A stretch of DNA of 64,000 nt from Synergistaceae bacterium (GTDB taxonomy: Bacteria > Synergistota > Synergistia > Synergistales > Synergistaceae), in the NCBI GenBank assembly GCA_030523725.1, contig JAUNHV010000006.1, positions 1 through 64,000 on the forward strand. The letters are read 5' to 3'. The position numbers were made by a program, and so were the translations under genes. Positions 52,501 to 61,836 of this stretch are shown here, piece after piece (the stretch's first letter is position 1; each line of letters starts with the position of its first letter). A model generated the notes under the pieces. It was not told the origin of the DNA. It did no database searches and worked only from the letters and a program-made list of their open reading frames with translations.

Positions 52501-55500
52501 GCCTGAATTTATTAACAATGGAATATTGAACCTTGGTGATGGTTCAGCAGCTGACAAAACGTTAGGTTCAAAAATAGATTATGTGCTAGATACTGCAGGT
52601 GAAGCAACACTCAATTTTAACGGTAGCGGAACAATCACAGCAACGGAAACAATTGAGCAAAAGGTGGTCAATGTTAATACAAATATTAATATGCAAGCAG
52701 ACCTTACTACAACTAATGGAACAAATGTTGCTGATGGTAAAAATCTCATGATAGGCGCTAGCAATCTCAAGAGTGCTGTAAATGCAACAGGAACAGCTAC
52801 AGTTACACTCAAGGATGGAACGCTCGGAAATTATACAATAACGGGAGGTGCAATAGTTATCGACGGAGATGTAACAGCAAGTGCAGACAATCTTAAGTCA
52901 AATAAGGGGATAACAAATGCCAGCAACACCTTTACCCTGAATGGTGGAATGCTTATTGATAGTGTATATGATGCAGACGGAACACTAAAGATAGGTGGTA
53001 CAGTTGAAATTGCATCTGACAAAACTGTTGAAAACAAAGTTGTGATAAACGGAACAAATACGCTTACAGCAAATGCGAATAGTTTAAAAAGTGCAACTGC
53101 AATATCCAACGCAAGTGGCATCTTCAAGGTAACTGGCGGAACAATTTTAGCTGGTGTAACAGGAGCAGGCACAACAGAAATTGGTGACGGAACAAATTCC
53201 GCTGAGGTAACACTGGGCAATAATGCTTCAATAGCAGGCAAGGTTGCAATAAAAGCACAAAGCAAATTCATCGCAGATTTTACAAAGTTAAGTGGTTCAA
53301 TAGACAATGCTGGCACCTTTGTTGTTACGGGTTCCACACCGATTACGATTGGTAAGCAAATTACAGGAGTTGGCACGACACAATTTGGCGACGGTTCAAG
53401 TGCACTAGCAGTAACATTTGAGGGAACTGGTCAAATAGACGGTAATGCAAAAATTGCAGCAAACAGTCAATTAACTCTAAGTGACTTTTCAAACATAGGT
53501 GGTGATTTAACAGTAGATGCAAATGGTAAGCTTATTATTACAGCAAATGGTCCAATAAATAAGGAAATAAAAGGGCTAGGCACAACACAAGTTGGGGATG
53601 ATTCAAATCATGTTGATGTTACACTTGGTGATATTGGCTCAATATTCGGTGATGTTGCAATAAACGCACAAAGCAAGCTCACAGTTGAAAATTTTATAAG
53701 GATAGGTGGCACAATAGATAATGCTGGCATGCTTGTTCTAACAGGAACAAATACGATAGATTGGAAAATCCTAGGAGCAACAGGCACGACACAAATTGGT
53801 GATGGAACAAATCCTGCTGAGGTAACACTGGTAAGTGGTGGTTCAATAGCAGGGAATGTCGCGATAAAAGCAAACAGCAAATTCACTGTTAAAAATTCCA
53901 CTACAATTGCTGCAATTTCTAACGAGGGCACATTAGAATCAGAGGTGGAGAAACTTGTCGGCACAAACAGTATTACAAATTCTGGCACTTTTGTAACCTA
54001 CGGAGAATTGAATAAGCTATCTGGGCTGACAAATTCTGGTACTGTCCAAATTGCACCTGGACAAACATTAAAAGTGACAGAGGACATGGTGGGTGATAAG
54101 AATTTAGGTGGAACACTAGACTTGAATGACAGCACATTGGATATGCAGAAAGCTGAAGGAACAGGAGCTGTCTATTCAACCCTTGCTGTAGACTATTTGA
54201 AAGGCAACGGTGCGTTAAAAATTGAAGCAACTGTAAAGAATGGTGCAGAAAATGCGGACAAAATTGCCTATGCAAATGTTGCTGGCTCTCCTACTGTAAC
54301 ACTCACAAATATAATCTTAAAGGAAGGCTTTACAACACACACTACCGGAACTCCACTGGTAAAAGATGGCTTGTTGACAGTGTTATTAGGTGATTCTACC
54401 AATGTAACGTTCAATGTTGGCACGAGCAGTGGAGGTAGCATTTCCACACAGTTAGGACATTACCTTTACACGTTCGAAAGAGGAACAGGTTTCGGAACAC
54501 TAAAAGTTACGGAGACTGTCAGCGAAAACATAACGTTAACAGATTACATTACTGGAACTACAGAAGGACGTTTGATAAACACATACGCCTTTGCGGAAAA
54601 TGAAACCTTGAACAGCTCTGTTACAACAGGCTCAGTATTTGGTGACACAAGAACTGACTATAATATTGGAATGAATGGCAAAAATCTGACTGGTAATGGT
54701 AACGATGGTATTGTGGTTGCAGCTGACAAGACGTTAACCATTGATGGTGACGGTGGCACAATTTCTGGCTTTAATACCGCCTTAACAGTTAATGAAAATG
54801 GAACATTAGGTATCTATGATATTAATTTTGGAGAAAATGCAACTGCTGCAATTTCTAATAATGGAACATTGAAACTATCTGGTGAAAACACATTTGTTTC
54901 CAAACTCACAGGAACAGAGACCGCAACTACGACAAACTACGGAAGGTTAAACATTTCTGCTGATAATTTGGACGTGGTATTGACAAATGCAGAAAATGCA
55001 ACCTTAAATCTCGGCAGCGGGAAATTAACAAAAGCAATCCTAGGAACTGGCACAACGCAAATTGGTGATGGAACAAATAATGTTAAGGTAACACTAGGTG
55101 CAGGTGTTTCAATGGAAGGCAATGTCGCAATAAAAGCAAAAGGCAAATTCACTGTTGAAAATTTCACTACAACCGCTGCAATTTCTAACAGTGGGACATT
55201 GGAATTGTTAGGTGAAAACACATGTGCTTCCGAACTCACAGGAAGTGGAGTTACGACGAACAATGGAACGTTAAACATTTCTGCAAATAATTTAAAGTTA
55301 TTTGCATTGACGAATTACGGAACAGTTATTCTCACGGGTGGAACGTCAACAAGCGATAGAGCTACAATGAATTCAGCAATTGTTGCAACTGATACAAGCA
55401 AAGGCGAGCTAAATTTCGGCAACGGAACAGCTGCAACGTTTTTCAGTAATGATAAGGCTATCACTCAAAATGCAATTAATATTAAAGCAAATGCAGATGT

Positions 55501-58500
55501 CATAAATACTGGAACATTAATAACCCAGACAATTACAAACGAGGGTAAATTGGAATCCGCTATTAGCTTGCTTAACGCAACGGATGGTATTACAAACGAC
55601 GGGGCATTAATTCTCACGGGTGGAACGTCAACAAGCGATAGAGCTACAATGAATTCAGCAATTGTTGCAACTGATACAAGCAAAGGCGAGCTAAATTTCG
55701 GCAACGGAACAGCTGCAACGTTTTTCAGTAATGATAAGGCTATCACTCAAAATGCAATTAATATTAAAGCAAATGCAGATGTCATAAATACTGGAACATT
55801 AATAACCCAGACAATTACAAACGAGGGTAAATTGGAATCCGCTATTAGCTTGCTTAACGCAACGGATGGTATTACAAACGACGGGGCATTAATTCTCACG
55901 GGTGGAACGTCTACAAGTGATAGAGCTGCAATGAATTCAGCAATTTTTGCAACGGATACAAGCAAAGGCGAGTTAAATTTTGGTAAGGGGACTGATGCAG
56001 CGTATATCAGTAATGACAAAGCAATTATGCAAAATGCAATTAATGTTAAAGCAAATGCAGATGTCATAAATACCGGCACATTAACCGCTCAAACAATTAC
56101 AAATGAGGGAATAGTAGAATTAGATGCAGACAAGCTTGTTGTAACAGGCAGTATTACAAATGCGGGCACATTTGTAACCTACGGAGAATTGAATAAGCTA
56201 TCTGGGCTGAGCAAGGAGACAAATTCTGGCACTGTTAAAATTGCATCTGACCAAACGTTAAAAGTGACGGATAACAAGAATTTAGGTGGGATACTAGATT
56301 TGAATAACAGCACATTGGATATGCAGAAAGCTGAGGGAACGGGAGCTGTCTATTCAACCTTGACGGTGGCTAAATTAAAGGGCAATGGCGACTTAAAGAT
56401 TAATGCAAATGCAAATGAAAGCGTGAAAAAGGCAGATAATATTTCCTTTACAAGCGTAGTCAGTACGCCAGTAATAAACCTTGCAAGCATTAACCTTGCG
56501 CAAGGCTTTAGCACCCATGCAACAAAGAGCACGCCAAGAACTGAAACAGATTGGTTAACAGTTTTAGACGGAAGTGGTGCAGCCAGTGCGACCTTGAAAG
56601 TAGGAGGAACAACAGGGGCAATCACAACACAACTTGGAAATTATAGTTACAAATTTACAACAACAGGTAGCACTGCAGGAAAGCTTACAGTTACAGAAAC
56701 CTATAATCCAATATCATTGGCAGAATACATTAGCGGTGTTGCAAAGGCGAGAGGCTTAACATCATACAGCTTTGAAACGAAAGAGACCCTTGCTTCTGCA
56801 GTAACAACAGGTTCCGTTGCTGGAGATACGAGAACAAATTACGTAGTTGACATGAACGGAAACAATTTAGTAGCAGGAGCAAACCATAATAACGGTATTA
56901 CAGTTTCAAACGGCAGAACGTTAAGTGTTGACGGTAAGAGCGGTACTGAAAGTAGCGGTAAAATTTCAGGATTTAACACAGCCTTGACAGTTAATGCAGG
57001 TGGTACATTGGAGATTAAGGATGTGAATTTCAGCGACAACACGACGGATATTGCAAACGCTGGAACATTGAATCTTAATGGTGAAGTAGCCTTTAGCAAG
57101 GGAATTAGTGGCGTTGGCACGACAAACGTCAATGCAGATAACACAATAGCAAGTGGCGTTAGCGTAAAACAGGGTGTCGTTACGGTGGCAAGTGGAAAGA
57201 CCCTTACGAACAAGGGGCTAATAATTGCTGCAGATATTACCAACAAAGGTACCTTAAAATCTGCTGCTAATACTCTTAGTGCAACAGATAGCATAACAAA
57301 CGACGGAACACTCACACTTACAGGTGGAGCAGATGCTGCGGGCAGAGTGGCATTAGCATCTGATGTTACGTCAAGCGCGACAACGACAAAGGGAACAGTA
57401 AACTTTGGTGACGGAACAAATAATGCATACATCAGTAATGCAAAAGACCTTACCCAAAAAGATATCCTAGTAGATAAAAAGGCAGATGTTACAAACACTG
57501 GAACCTTAACAGCAGATACAATTACAAACAAGGGAAAACTTGAAACAAATGCAGGTAAACTTGTAACATCAAACGAAATTAAAAACGATGGCACCTTGGC
57601 TCTTACCGGAGGAAAACTAGCGCAACTAGTAGACGTAGCCACAGCAGGACAAATGGGCACAATAGACCTCCAGGCAGCAACAGAAATTGCAGCTCAAATT
57701 AACGACCAGATTATTAAAGCGACAAACGGTTATTCAACGGTTGCAGATGCAAGTTACATTGCAAGCGATATTCTGACCTTTGACGGAGGTGGCTTTGACT
57801 TCCAGGATGGTAAGGTTACAGAATATACTGTTGATGGTCTTAACCTTATTGGAAATGGATACTTGAAGCTTGATGTAGACCTTGCCAATGAAGAAATGGA
57901 TCGCTTCAACACAAATGCTGTATCTGGATCAGAGGGAGCAAAACTTCATGTCACTGCCTTAACACTTTTGTCTGATGCAAAAAAGAACAAAACAAATATT
58001 GTCTTTGCAACGTCAGATAGCTTGAAGGGAGATGTAGTGTCAGACGTTACACATGTAGCATCAGACATGTGGAAATACCTCGTTGCTTATGATAAGGAGA
58101 CTGGTGAATTTGCCTTCACAAAGAACGGCAGAAATGAGCCAGACAAGCCAGAGGTTAGCGAAACCACAAAATCAGTTGCTGACACGGCAAATGCAATAAA
58201 CCTTGCATGGTTGGAGACTACCGGTACGCTACAAAAACGCCTTGGTGACCTCCGTGGCGGAGAGGCAAGCAACACAGGCTGGGCACGTTTCCAGAGAAGC
58301 AACGATGATCACAATGGAGCAAGAAAACTCAACGTTTCCGGTAACCTCTATCAGCTTGGTTATGACGTTGCCTTAAAGAACAATACGGCTGCTCGCGGTT
58401 ACTTTGGTCTTTCTGTTGAGCATTTTGATGGAAGCCAGTCATATAAGATTGGTGGTGGCGATGTAAAATCCACATCACTTAGCGCATACTACACAAAGAT

Positions 58501-59041
58501 TTATGACAGTGGTCACTACTTTGACTTCATCTTCCGTTATGGTAGATATGAAAGCGACACAACAAGCTACGACGCAGGACTTTCCACAAAACTCGACTAC
58601 GGTATGAACGGAGTAACCTTATCCGGTGAATATGGATATAGAGCAAATATTGGTAAGAATGGATTCTACTTCGAGCCACAGGCAGAAGTTATCTATGGTT
58701 ATTTAGCTGGAGCAAAGAAGACAAGTAGCAGAGGCATCTTGGCAGACATAGATAGCACAAACCACTTTGTGACAAGACTTGGTGTTGCCTTGGGTAAGAA
58801 GGTTAAAAACTTTAATTACTACTTAAGAGGCAGCTACTATCATGACTTTGCTGGTTCAACAAACATCTTGTATGGAGATGCATCATACAAACAAGACAGT
58901 GCGAGAAACTGGTGGGAACTTTCCCTCGGTGGAGGCTGGAACATGACAGACGCAAGTTACTTCTATGCAGAACTCACCAAACACTTCAAGGATGTAAGTA
59001 ACTCGATAAACTTTAATTTAGGTTTCCGCTTTACACTGTAA
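49535..59041 (+). CDS. Autotransporter 2: DUF6273-like head, long repeat passenger, beta-barrel
   Basis: A 3168-residue type V autotransporter, paralogue of the preceding gene. Signal peptide (cleavage near ALA-SP), DUF6273-like head (GIKWRVLSTN, VLLLSDQVLY, ERIFLLSYDEA, SWWLRSP, GVRPAFNLNPESILFLSAAEGG; about 30-315), and a passenger of beta-helix-type repeats. A YxF...LxVTET module occurs twice (about residues 1638 and 2366), a 94-residue unit is tandemly duplicated (55328-55891), and a 255-residue barrel identical in protein sequence to that of autotransporter 1 ends the protein. ATG 49535 has a GGGGG-type ribosome site about 7 nt upstream. Surface localisation is expected; the ligand is unknown. 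Confidence 0.9.
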   Translation: MKNSKKLIAMVIIMIFILSNAAPALASPSGGLVQITDFSGGNGGFFKGNSETIYFGSYWQNTLKSGATDKRNPANYEKTGIKWRVLSTNAPLNPDDASKTGVLLLSDQVLYGAQFNSRWRTPKDSWNYGRKQDIAEGQANEWVIRSAGRTEGQSTQSDIRETLNTREKNPDDSGKGFAADAFSDGEYGAIAETTHIFGGEKLKGYYKRNYVSSERIFLLSYDEAIDSSYGFSSEKWDHNSRQATVTNYSYYISMYGNPERGVLRSWWLRSPALIYNYEVARVTRDGKIENRRGENVGYGVTGVRPAFNLNPESILFLSAAEGGKGDVNEGEGFKLDTGYDGSKGWKMTLKSSDIATPTGVDVTQDGHIGYNTVDELAKATGTGEMDLSNGLTFRKSGNIKVAYTGKDTKADFVSAIAATGEGTADNPYVYENYAKISANSSESNKALPLGNLDPNKEYTLLIFAEQIGKDSNNSTNYMTDYASETQKFKINSGETTYVGKLSNTYKEAELTAKLAGKFNLSFDAVEYKTGLNVVGDSTITAGIAGTTLKGNVDIAEGVTLTTANAFTFKGNNTIDGALTGENVTLSGGTTTVGTKGKIENNLKVAGGGTLSLDANKYGVEDGVKNVMLSGGTVRLTGTDTTGVLGKHIINGGKVVLSSGTSFGEGVKIFGGEVELEKDVEFSATNLDGINNLAAPTTANKAAIYNFALKIEDNKGISQHDQINLSGVATGHIKLGDVVYLPGSSDDTHWTVNESKQVQYLSNIVTGTNIVIDNTLGVAMPGSDGASYFFSQAYDPNDASKPLSGYLNVKRGNTYTLWEVVGSEKREDGSGMLPEQKNEARSVNIYTLNANGSGAYVAGKDFTALKAPGAMEEQLPRELTIKGLGAIAFKGNGSTTGIIINSLKNLIIDGVTEISGWKDNTAFTVNGGDLKFTGDNTLELKDGIMNNNGGSVIFDQDIILTGKLSCTNTGNYLNKETRTMKVADVSNLAMPEFINNGILNLGDGSAADKTLGSKIDYVLDTAGEATLNFNGSGTITATETIEQKVVNVNTNINMQADLTTTNGTNVADGKNLMIGASNLKSAVNATGTATVTLKDGTLGNYTITGGAIVIDGDVTASADNLKSNKGITNASNTFTLNGGMLIDSVYDADGTLKIGGTVEIASDKTVENKVVINGTNTLTANANSLKSATAISNASGIFKVTGGTILAGVTGAGTTEIGDGTNSAEVTLGNNASIAGKVAIKAQSKFIADFTKLSGSIDNAGTFVVTGSTPITIGKQITGVGTTQFGDGSSALAVTFEGTGQIDGNAKIAANSQLTLSDFSNIGGDLTVDANGKLIITANGPINKEIKGLGTTQVGDDSNHVDVTLGDIGSIFGDVAINAQSKLTVENFIRIGGTIDNAGMLVLTGTNTIDWKILGATGTTQIGDGTNPAEVTLVSGGSIAGNVAIKANSKFTVKNSTTIAAISNEGTLESEVEKLVGTNSITNSGTFVTYGELNKLSGLTNSGTVQIAPGQTLKVTEDMVGDKNLGGTLDLNDSTLDMQKAEGTGAVYSTLAVDYLKGNGALKIEATVKNGAENADKIAYANVAGSPTVTLTNIILKEGFTTHTTGTPLVKDGLLTVLLGDSTNVTFNVGTSSGGSISTQLGHYLYTFERGTGFGTLKVTETVSENITLTDYITGTTEGRLINTYAFAENETLNSSVTTGSVFGDTRTDYNIGMNGKNLTGNGNDGIVVAADKTLTIDGDGGTISGFNTALTVNENGTLGIYDINFGENATAAISNNGTLKLSGENTFVSKLTGTETATTTNYGRLNISADNLDVVLTNAENATLNLGSGKLTKAILGTGTTQIGDGTNNVKVTLGAGVSMEGNVAIKAKGKFTVENFTTTAAISNSGTLELLGENTCASELTGSGVTTNNGTLNISANNLKLFALTNYGTVILTGGTSTSDRATMNSAIVATDTSKGELNFGNGTAATFFSNDKAITQNAINIKANADVINTGTLITQTITNEGKLESAISLLNATDGITNDGALILTGGTSTSDRATMNSAIVATDTSKGELNFGNGTAATFFSNDKAITQNAINIKANADVINTGTLITQTITNEGKLESAISLLNATDGITNDGALILTGGTSTSDRAAMNSAIFATDTSKGELNFGKGTDAAYISNDKAIMQNAINVKANADVINTGTLTAQTITNEGIVELDADKLVVTGSITNAGTFVTYGELNKLSGLSKETNSGTVKIASDQTLKVTDNKNLGGILDLNNSTLDMQKAEGTGAVYSTLTVAKLKGNGDLKINANANESVKKADNISFTSVVSTPVINLASINLAQGFSTHATKSTPRTETDWLTVLDGSGAASATLKVGGTTGAITTQLGNYSYKFTTTGSTAGKLTVTETYNPISLAEYISGVAKARGLTSYSFETKETLASAVTTGSVAGDTRTNYVVDMNGNNLVAGANHNNGITVSNGRTLSVDGKSGTESSGKISGFNTALTVNAGGTLEIKDVNFSDNTTDIANAGTLNLNGEVAFSKGISGVGTTNVNADNTIASGVSVKQGVVTVASGKTLTNKGLIIAADITNKGTLKSAANTLSATDSITNDGTLTLTGGADAAGRVALASDVTSSATTTKGTVNFGDGTNNAYISNAKDLTQKDILVDKKADVTNTGTLTADTITNKGKLETNAGKLVTSNEIKNDGTLALTGGKLAQLVDVATAGQMGTIDLQAATEIAAQINDQIIKATNGYSTVADASYIASDILTFDGGGFDFQDGKVTEYTVDGLNLIGNGYLKLDVDLANEEMDRFNTNAVSGSEGAKLHVTALTLLSDAKKNKTNIVFATSDSLKGDVVSDVTHVASDMWKYLVAYDKETGEFAFTKNGRNEPDKPEVSETTKSVADTANAINLAWLETTGTLQKRLGDLRGGEASNTGWARFQRSNDDHNGARKLNVSGNLYQLGYDVALKNNTAARGYFGLSVEHFDGSQSYKIGGGDVKSTSLSAYYTKIYDSGHYFDFIFRYGRYESDTTSYDAGLSTKLDYGMNGVTLSGEYGYRANIGKNGFYFEPQAEVIYGYLAGAKKTSSRGILADIDSTNHFVTRLGVALGKKVKNFNYYLRGSYYHDFAGSTNILYGDASYKQDSARNWWELSLGGGWNMTDASYFYAELTKHFKDVSNSINFNLGFRFTL
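55328..56130 (+). repeat. 282-bp tandem repeat: two identical copies plus a diverged third
   Basis: 55328-55609 and 55610-55891 are identical over all 282 bases (94 codons), and 55892 to about 56130 is a diverged third copy. The unit encodes TGGTSTSDRATMNSAIVATD and following residues. Confidence 0.92.
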
Positions 59042-59079
59042 ATAAAACGAGGATTATATACCTCATCTGCTTTGCAATT

Positions 59080-59088
59080 TGGTATAAT
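59080..59088 (+). promoter_or_regulatory. Extended -10 promoter of the APC transporter gene
   Basis: TGGTATAAT at 59080-59088, 91 bp before the start codon. No clear -35. It lies just after the point where the 3' flanks of the two autotransporters diverge. Confidence 0.5.
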
Positions 59089-59179
59089 AAGTAAAGTGCA
59101 TAACACTAAGAGACTTGGAGGATAGACCTATATTGCCTCTATGTTTGAAAATATTAAATTAGAAAGTAGGTGTTTCGTG

Positions 59180-60622
59180 ATGAAAGACAATGCAAAAAAG
59201 ATTACGTGGTTATCTCTTTCATTTATCGCTTTTTCAGAGGTGTGGGGTTTTGGAAACGTTGCAAACGGCTTTGTATATTTTTATGGATTACAGTCAATTT
59301 TCAGTTGGGTTTTAATTTTTGCACTGTATTTCATTCCCTACGCATTGATGGTTGGAGAACTTGGTTCTGCATTTAAAACATCGGGAGCTGGTGTGAGCTC
59401 CTGGATTAACAATACTATAGGGCATAAACTTGCTTATTTTGCAGGGTGGTCGTATTGGGCTTGCCATATTGCCTATATTGCTAATAAAGGAAGTTCAGGA
59501 CTTAAAGCCCTGAGTTGGGCTATATTTTGCAATGCAGAAACATATGATGCGTTGCCATCTACCTGTATTCAATTTGCTACGTTAGCAATTCTTTTCTTTT
59601 TTTGCTGGGTAGCCAGTAAGGGAATGAATCCGCTAAAAAAACTGGCAAGCATTGCGGGGACAAGCACGTTTATTATGTCTATTCTTTATATCCTTCTGAT
59701 GTTCGCTGCACCTGCAATCAATCCAAATGCAAGTTTTATACATGTTGATTTCAGTGTTAAAAATTTGATACCAAATTTTAATGTTTCATACATAACATCA
59801 TTGTCAATTCTAATATTTGCTGTTGGGGGTGTGGAAAAAATATCTCCTTATGTAAATAAAGTTGAAAATCCATCAAGAGGCTTTCCTAAGGGCATTATTG
59901 TAATGACAACAATGGTTATTGTCTGTGCTGTGCTTGGAACTTTGGCAATGGGGATGATGTTTGACCCTGCTGTGATTAATTCGAGCAAGGAAACATTTAA
60001 TTCATATGTTGCAAATGCACCATATTGGGCATTTCAGAAATTAGGACAATATTATCATGTTGGAAATGTTCTCCTTATATTATATGCCCTTTGTAACATG
60101 ATAGGGCAATTTGCTGTACTTATAATCAGCATTGATGCTCCATTACGGATGCTTTTAGGAAATGAAGAAACAAGGCTGTATCTGCCAAGTGGATTAATAA
60201 AACAAAATAAGCACGGGGCATATGTAAATGGCATAAGGCTCGTTGCAATATTATCAGGAAGTATCATTTTGATAGAATCTCTGGTCCCTGGAGCTGCCAA
60301 TGTACTTGCACAGCTAACCAAACTGAATTCTGTATGCCTACCACTCAGATATTTATGGGTGTTTGTCGCATACCTTGCACTGAGGAAATCTATTGATAAA
60401 TTCCCCACAGAATACAAATTTACAAAGCATCAGACAGTTGCAAAATTCTTTGGAATATGGTGCTTTGCACTTACTCTCGCAAGCTGCTTACTTGGAATGT
60501 ATTCTGATGATAAATTTACGATGTTTCTAAATATTGCTACACCTGTTTTTTTAGGTGTCCTAGGATTTGTAATGCCTTTAATTGCCAAACTTGAACAAAA
60601 ACATTCCAATAATAAACGATAG
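59180..60622 (+). CDS. APC-family amino-acid permease (glutamate:GABA antiporter-like)
   Basis: A 480-residue inner-membrane transporter with about twelve helices. The first-helix region SLSFIAFSEVWGFGNVANGF and the following YFIPYALMVGELGSAF resemble the GadC/YjeM-like branch of the APC superfamily, which exchanges or imports amino acids. ATG 59180 with AGGTG 7 nt upstream is preferred; an ATG at 59141 would add 13 residues. The substrate is not assignable. Strong terminator downstream at 60743. Confidence 0.88.
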   Translation: MKDNAKKITWLSLSFIAFSEVWGFGNVANGFVYFYGLQSIFSWVLIFALYFIPYALMVGELGSAFKTSGAGVSSWINNTIGHKLAYFAGWSYWACHIAYIANKGSSGLKALSWAIFCNAETYDALPSTCIQFATLAILFFFCWVASKGMNPLKKLASIAGTSTFIMSILYILLMFAAPAINPNASFIHVDFSVKNLIPNFNVSYITSLSILIFAVGGVEKISPYVNKVENPSRGFPKGIIVMTTMVIVCAVLGTLAMGMMFDPAVINSSKETFNSYVANAPYWAFQKLGQYYHVGNVLLILYALCNMIGQFAVLIISIDAPLRMLLGNEETRLYLPSGLIKQNKHGAYVNGIRLVAILSGSIILIESLVPGAANVLAQLTKLNSVCLPLRYLWVFVAYLALRKSIDKFPTEYKFTKHQTVAKFFGIWCFALTLASCLLGMYSDDKFTMFLNIATPVFLGVLGFVMPLIAKLEQKHSNNKR

Positions 60623-60742
60623 AAGGCAAGACAAACGTGAGAGAAAGAGTTTTATACTTAGATGTTAAGTAGTAGGTAGCTATATATTGTGTTTAGATGT
60701 GTATACTATGTTACTTTTGACATGTCATTCCTGACACAAAAA

Positions 60743-60789
60743 CAAGCACAAGGTCGAAGGTTTTTCCTACGACCTTGTGCTTGTTTTTG
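60743..60789 (+). terminator. Terminator in the APC-mrp gap
   Basis: A 14-bp perfect stem (60743-60756 with 60770-60783), further AGG/CCT pairing and T loop, then TTTTT. The rest of the 60623-60974 gap shows only the promoter below. Confidence 0.92.
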
Positions 60790-60887
60790 TAAGTCACGGC
60801 GTAGCGAAGCGCTTATTGTTAGTGTTTTGTGAATGTGAATGTTTAATAATAATTATTCGCTGCAAGCTACATATAAATAAAAATTTA

Positions 60888-60896
60888 TGCTATAAT
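60888..60896 (+). promoter_or_regulatory. Extended -10 promoter of the mrp operon
   Basis: TGCTATAAT (60888-60896), with at best a weak TACATA -35 (60868-60873), 78 bp before the start. Confidence 0.55.
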
Positions 60897-60974
60897 ACAC
60901 AGTACGTTTATTAGGAATATGACTTGATAGAATAAATAAATTTCGCGAAATTAAGAGGAATAGAAGAAATAAAG

Positions 60975-61805
60975 ATGGCTGAATGTAATCATGATTGTGA
61001 AAATTGTAAATCAAAATGTGAACACCCAGATGGAGCTACTGATTTTCGTGTCGATGCACATCCGCTAAGTCACGTTGAACATGTTATTGGCATAGTCTCT
61101 GGAAAGGGCGGAGTTGGAAAATCCCTTGTTACTGCGTTAGCTGCTCTTGCCATGCAAAAGAGAGGGCACTCCGTTGGAATACTTGATGCGGATGTAACTG
61201 GTCCTTCAATTCCAAAGATTTTTGGCGCAGACGGAATGGCTAGTGCTTCAAGTGAAGGGATTTTGCCTTACCAGACAAAATCCGGTGTGGACATCATGTC
61301 TGTTAATTTGCTCATGGAAGATAAGGCAAGCCCGGTTATTTGGAGAGGTCCTGCCATTGCTTCTGTTGTAAAACAATTCTGGAGCGATGTTATATGGGCA
61401 GATCAAGAATATTTGTTTGTTGATATGCCACCTGGAACTGGCGACGTACCATTAACGGTTTTCCAGTCCTTGCCATTAGATGGTATTATCGTAGTGGCTT
61501 CTCCTCAAGATCTTGTCAGCCTTATTGTTGAAAAGGCTGTTCGCATGGCACGCGAAATGAATATTCATATTCTTGGAGTGATAGAAAACATGAGTTATCT
61601 TGAATGCTCCAAATGTGGCGAAAAAAATTACCTTTTTGGTCACGGTAACACAAAAGAAGTGGCTGAAAAATATGGAGTGGATTTTCTGGGCGAAATTCCG
61701 ATTATTCCAGAAATAGCTGCTCTTTGTGATGCTGGTAACATTGGTTATTACAATGCAGAATTTATGGCAAAAACCTGTGAAGCCTTAGAAAAGTTAGCAA
61801 AATAG
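60975..61805 (+). CDS. mrp: Mrp/NBP35-family Fe-S cluster carrier ATPase
   Basis: A 276-residue cytosolic P-loop ATPase that carries and delivers Fe-S clusters in characterised relatives. Walker A is deviant: SGKGGVGKS. Other signatures: LDADVTGPSIPKIFG, VDMPPGTGDVPLT, and the cluster-binding pair ECSKC near the C-terminus. A Cys-rich N-terminus (C4, C8, C11, C15) adds a possible second cluster site. ATG 60975 is the first Met and lacks a strong ribosome site. Likely operon with the two genes downstream (gaps 31 and 19 nt). Confidence 0.93.
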   Translation: MAECNHDCENCKSKCEHPDGATDFRVDAHPLSHVEHVIGIVSGKGGVGKSLVTALAALAMQKRGHSVGILDADVTGPSIPKIFGADGMASASSEGILPYQTKSGVDIMSVNLLMEDKASPVIWRGPAIASVVKQFWSDVIWADQEYLFVDMPPGTGDVPLTVFQSLPLDGIIVVASPQDLVSLIVEKAVRMAREMNIHILGVIENMSYLECSKCGEKNYLFGHGNTKEVAEKYGVDFLGEIPIIPEIAALCDAGNIGYYNAEFMAKTCEALEKLAK

Positions 61806-61836
61806 AAAAAGCAACTAATTAGAGGAAGTGAATGAA

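Noticed and set aside
55328-56130. Possible CRISPR-like array
   Set aside because: Repeat units are contiguous 282-bp coding units without spacers.
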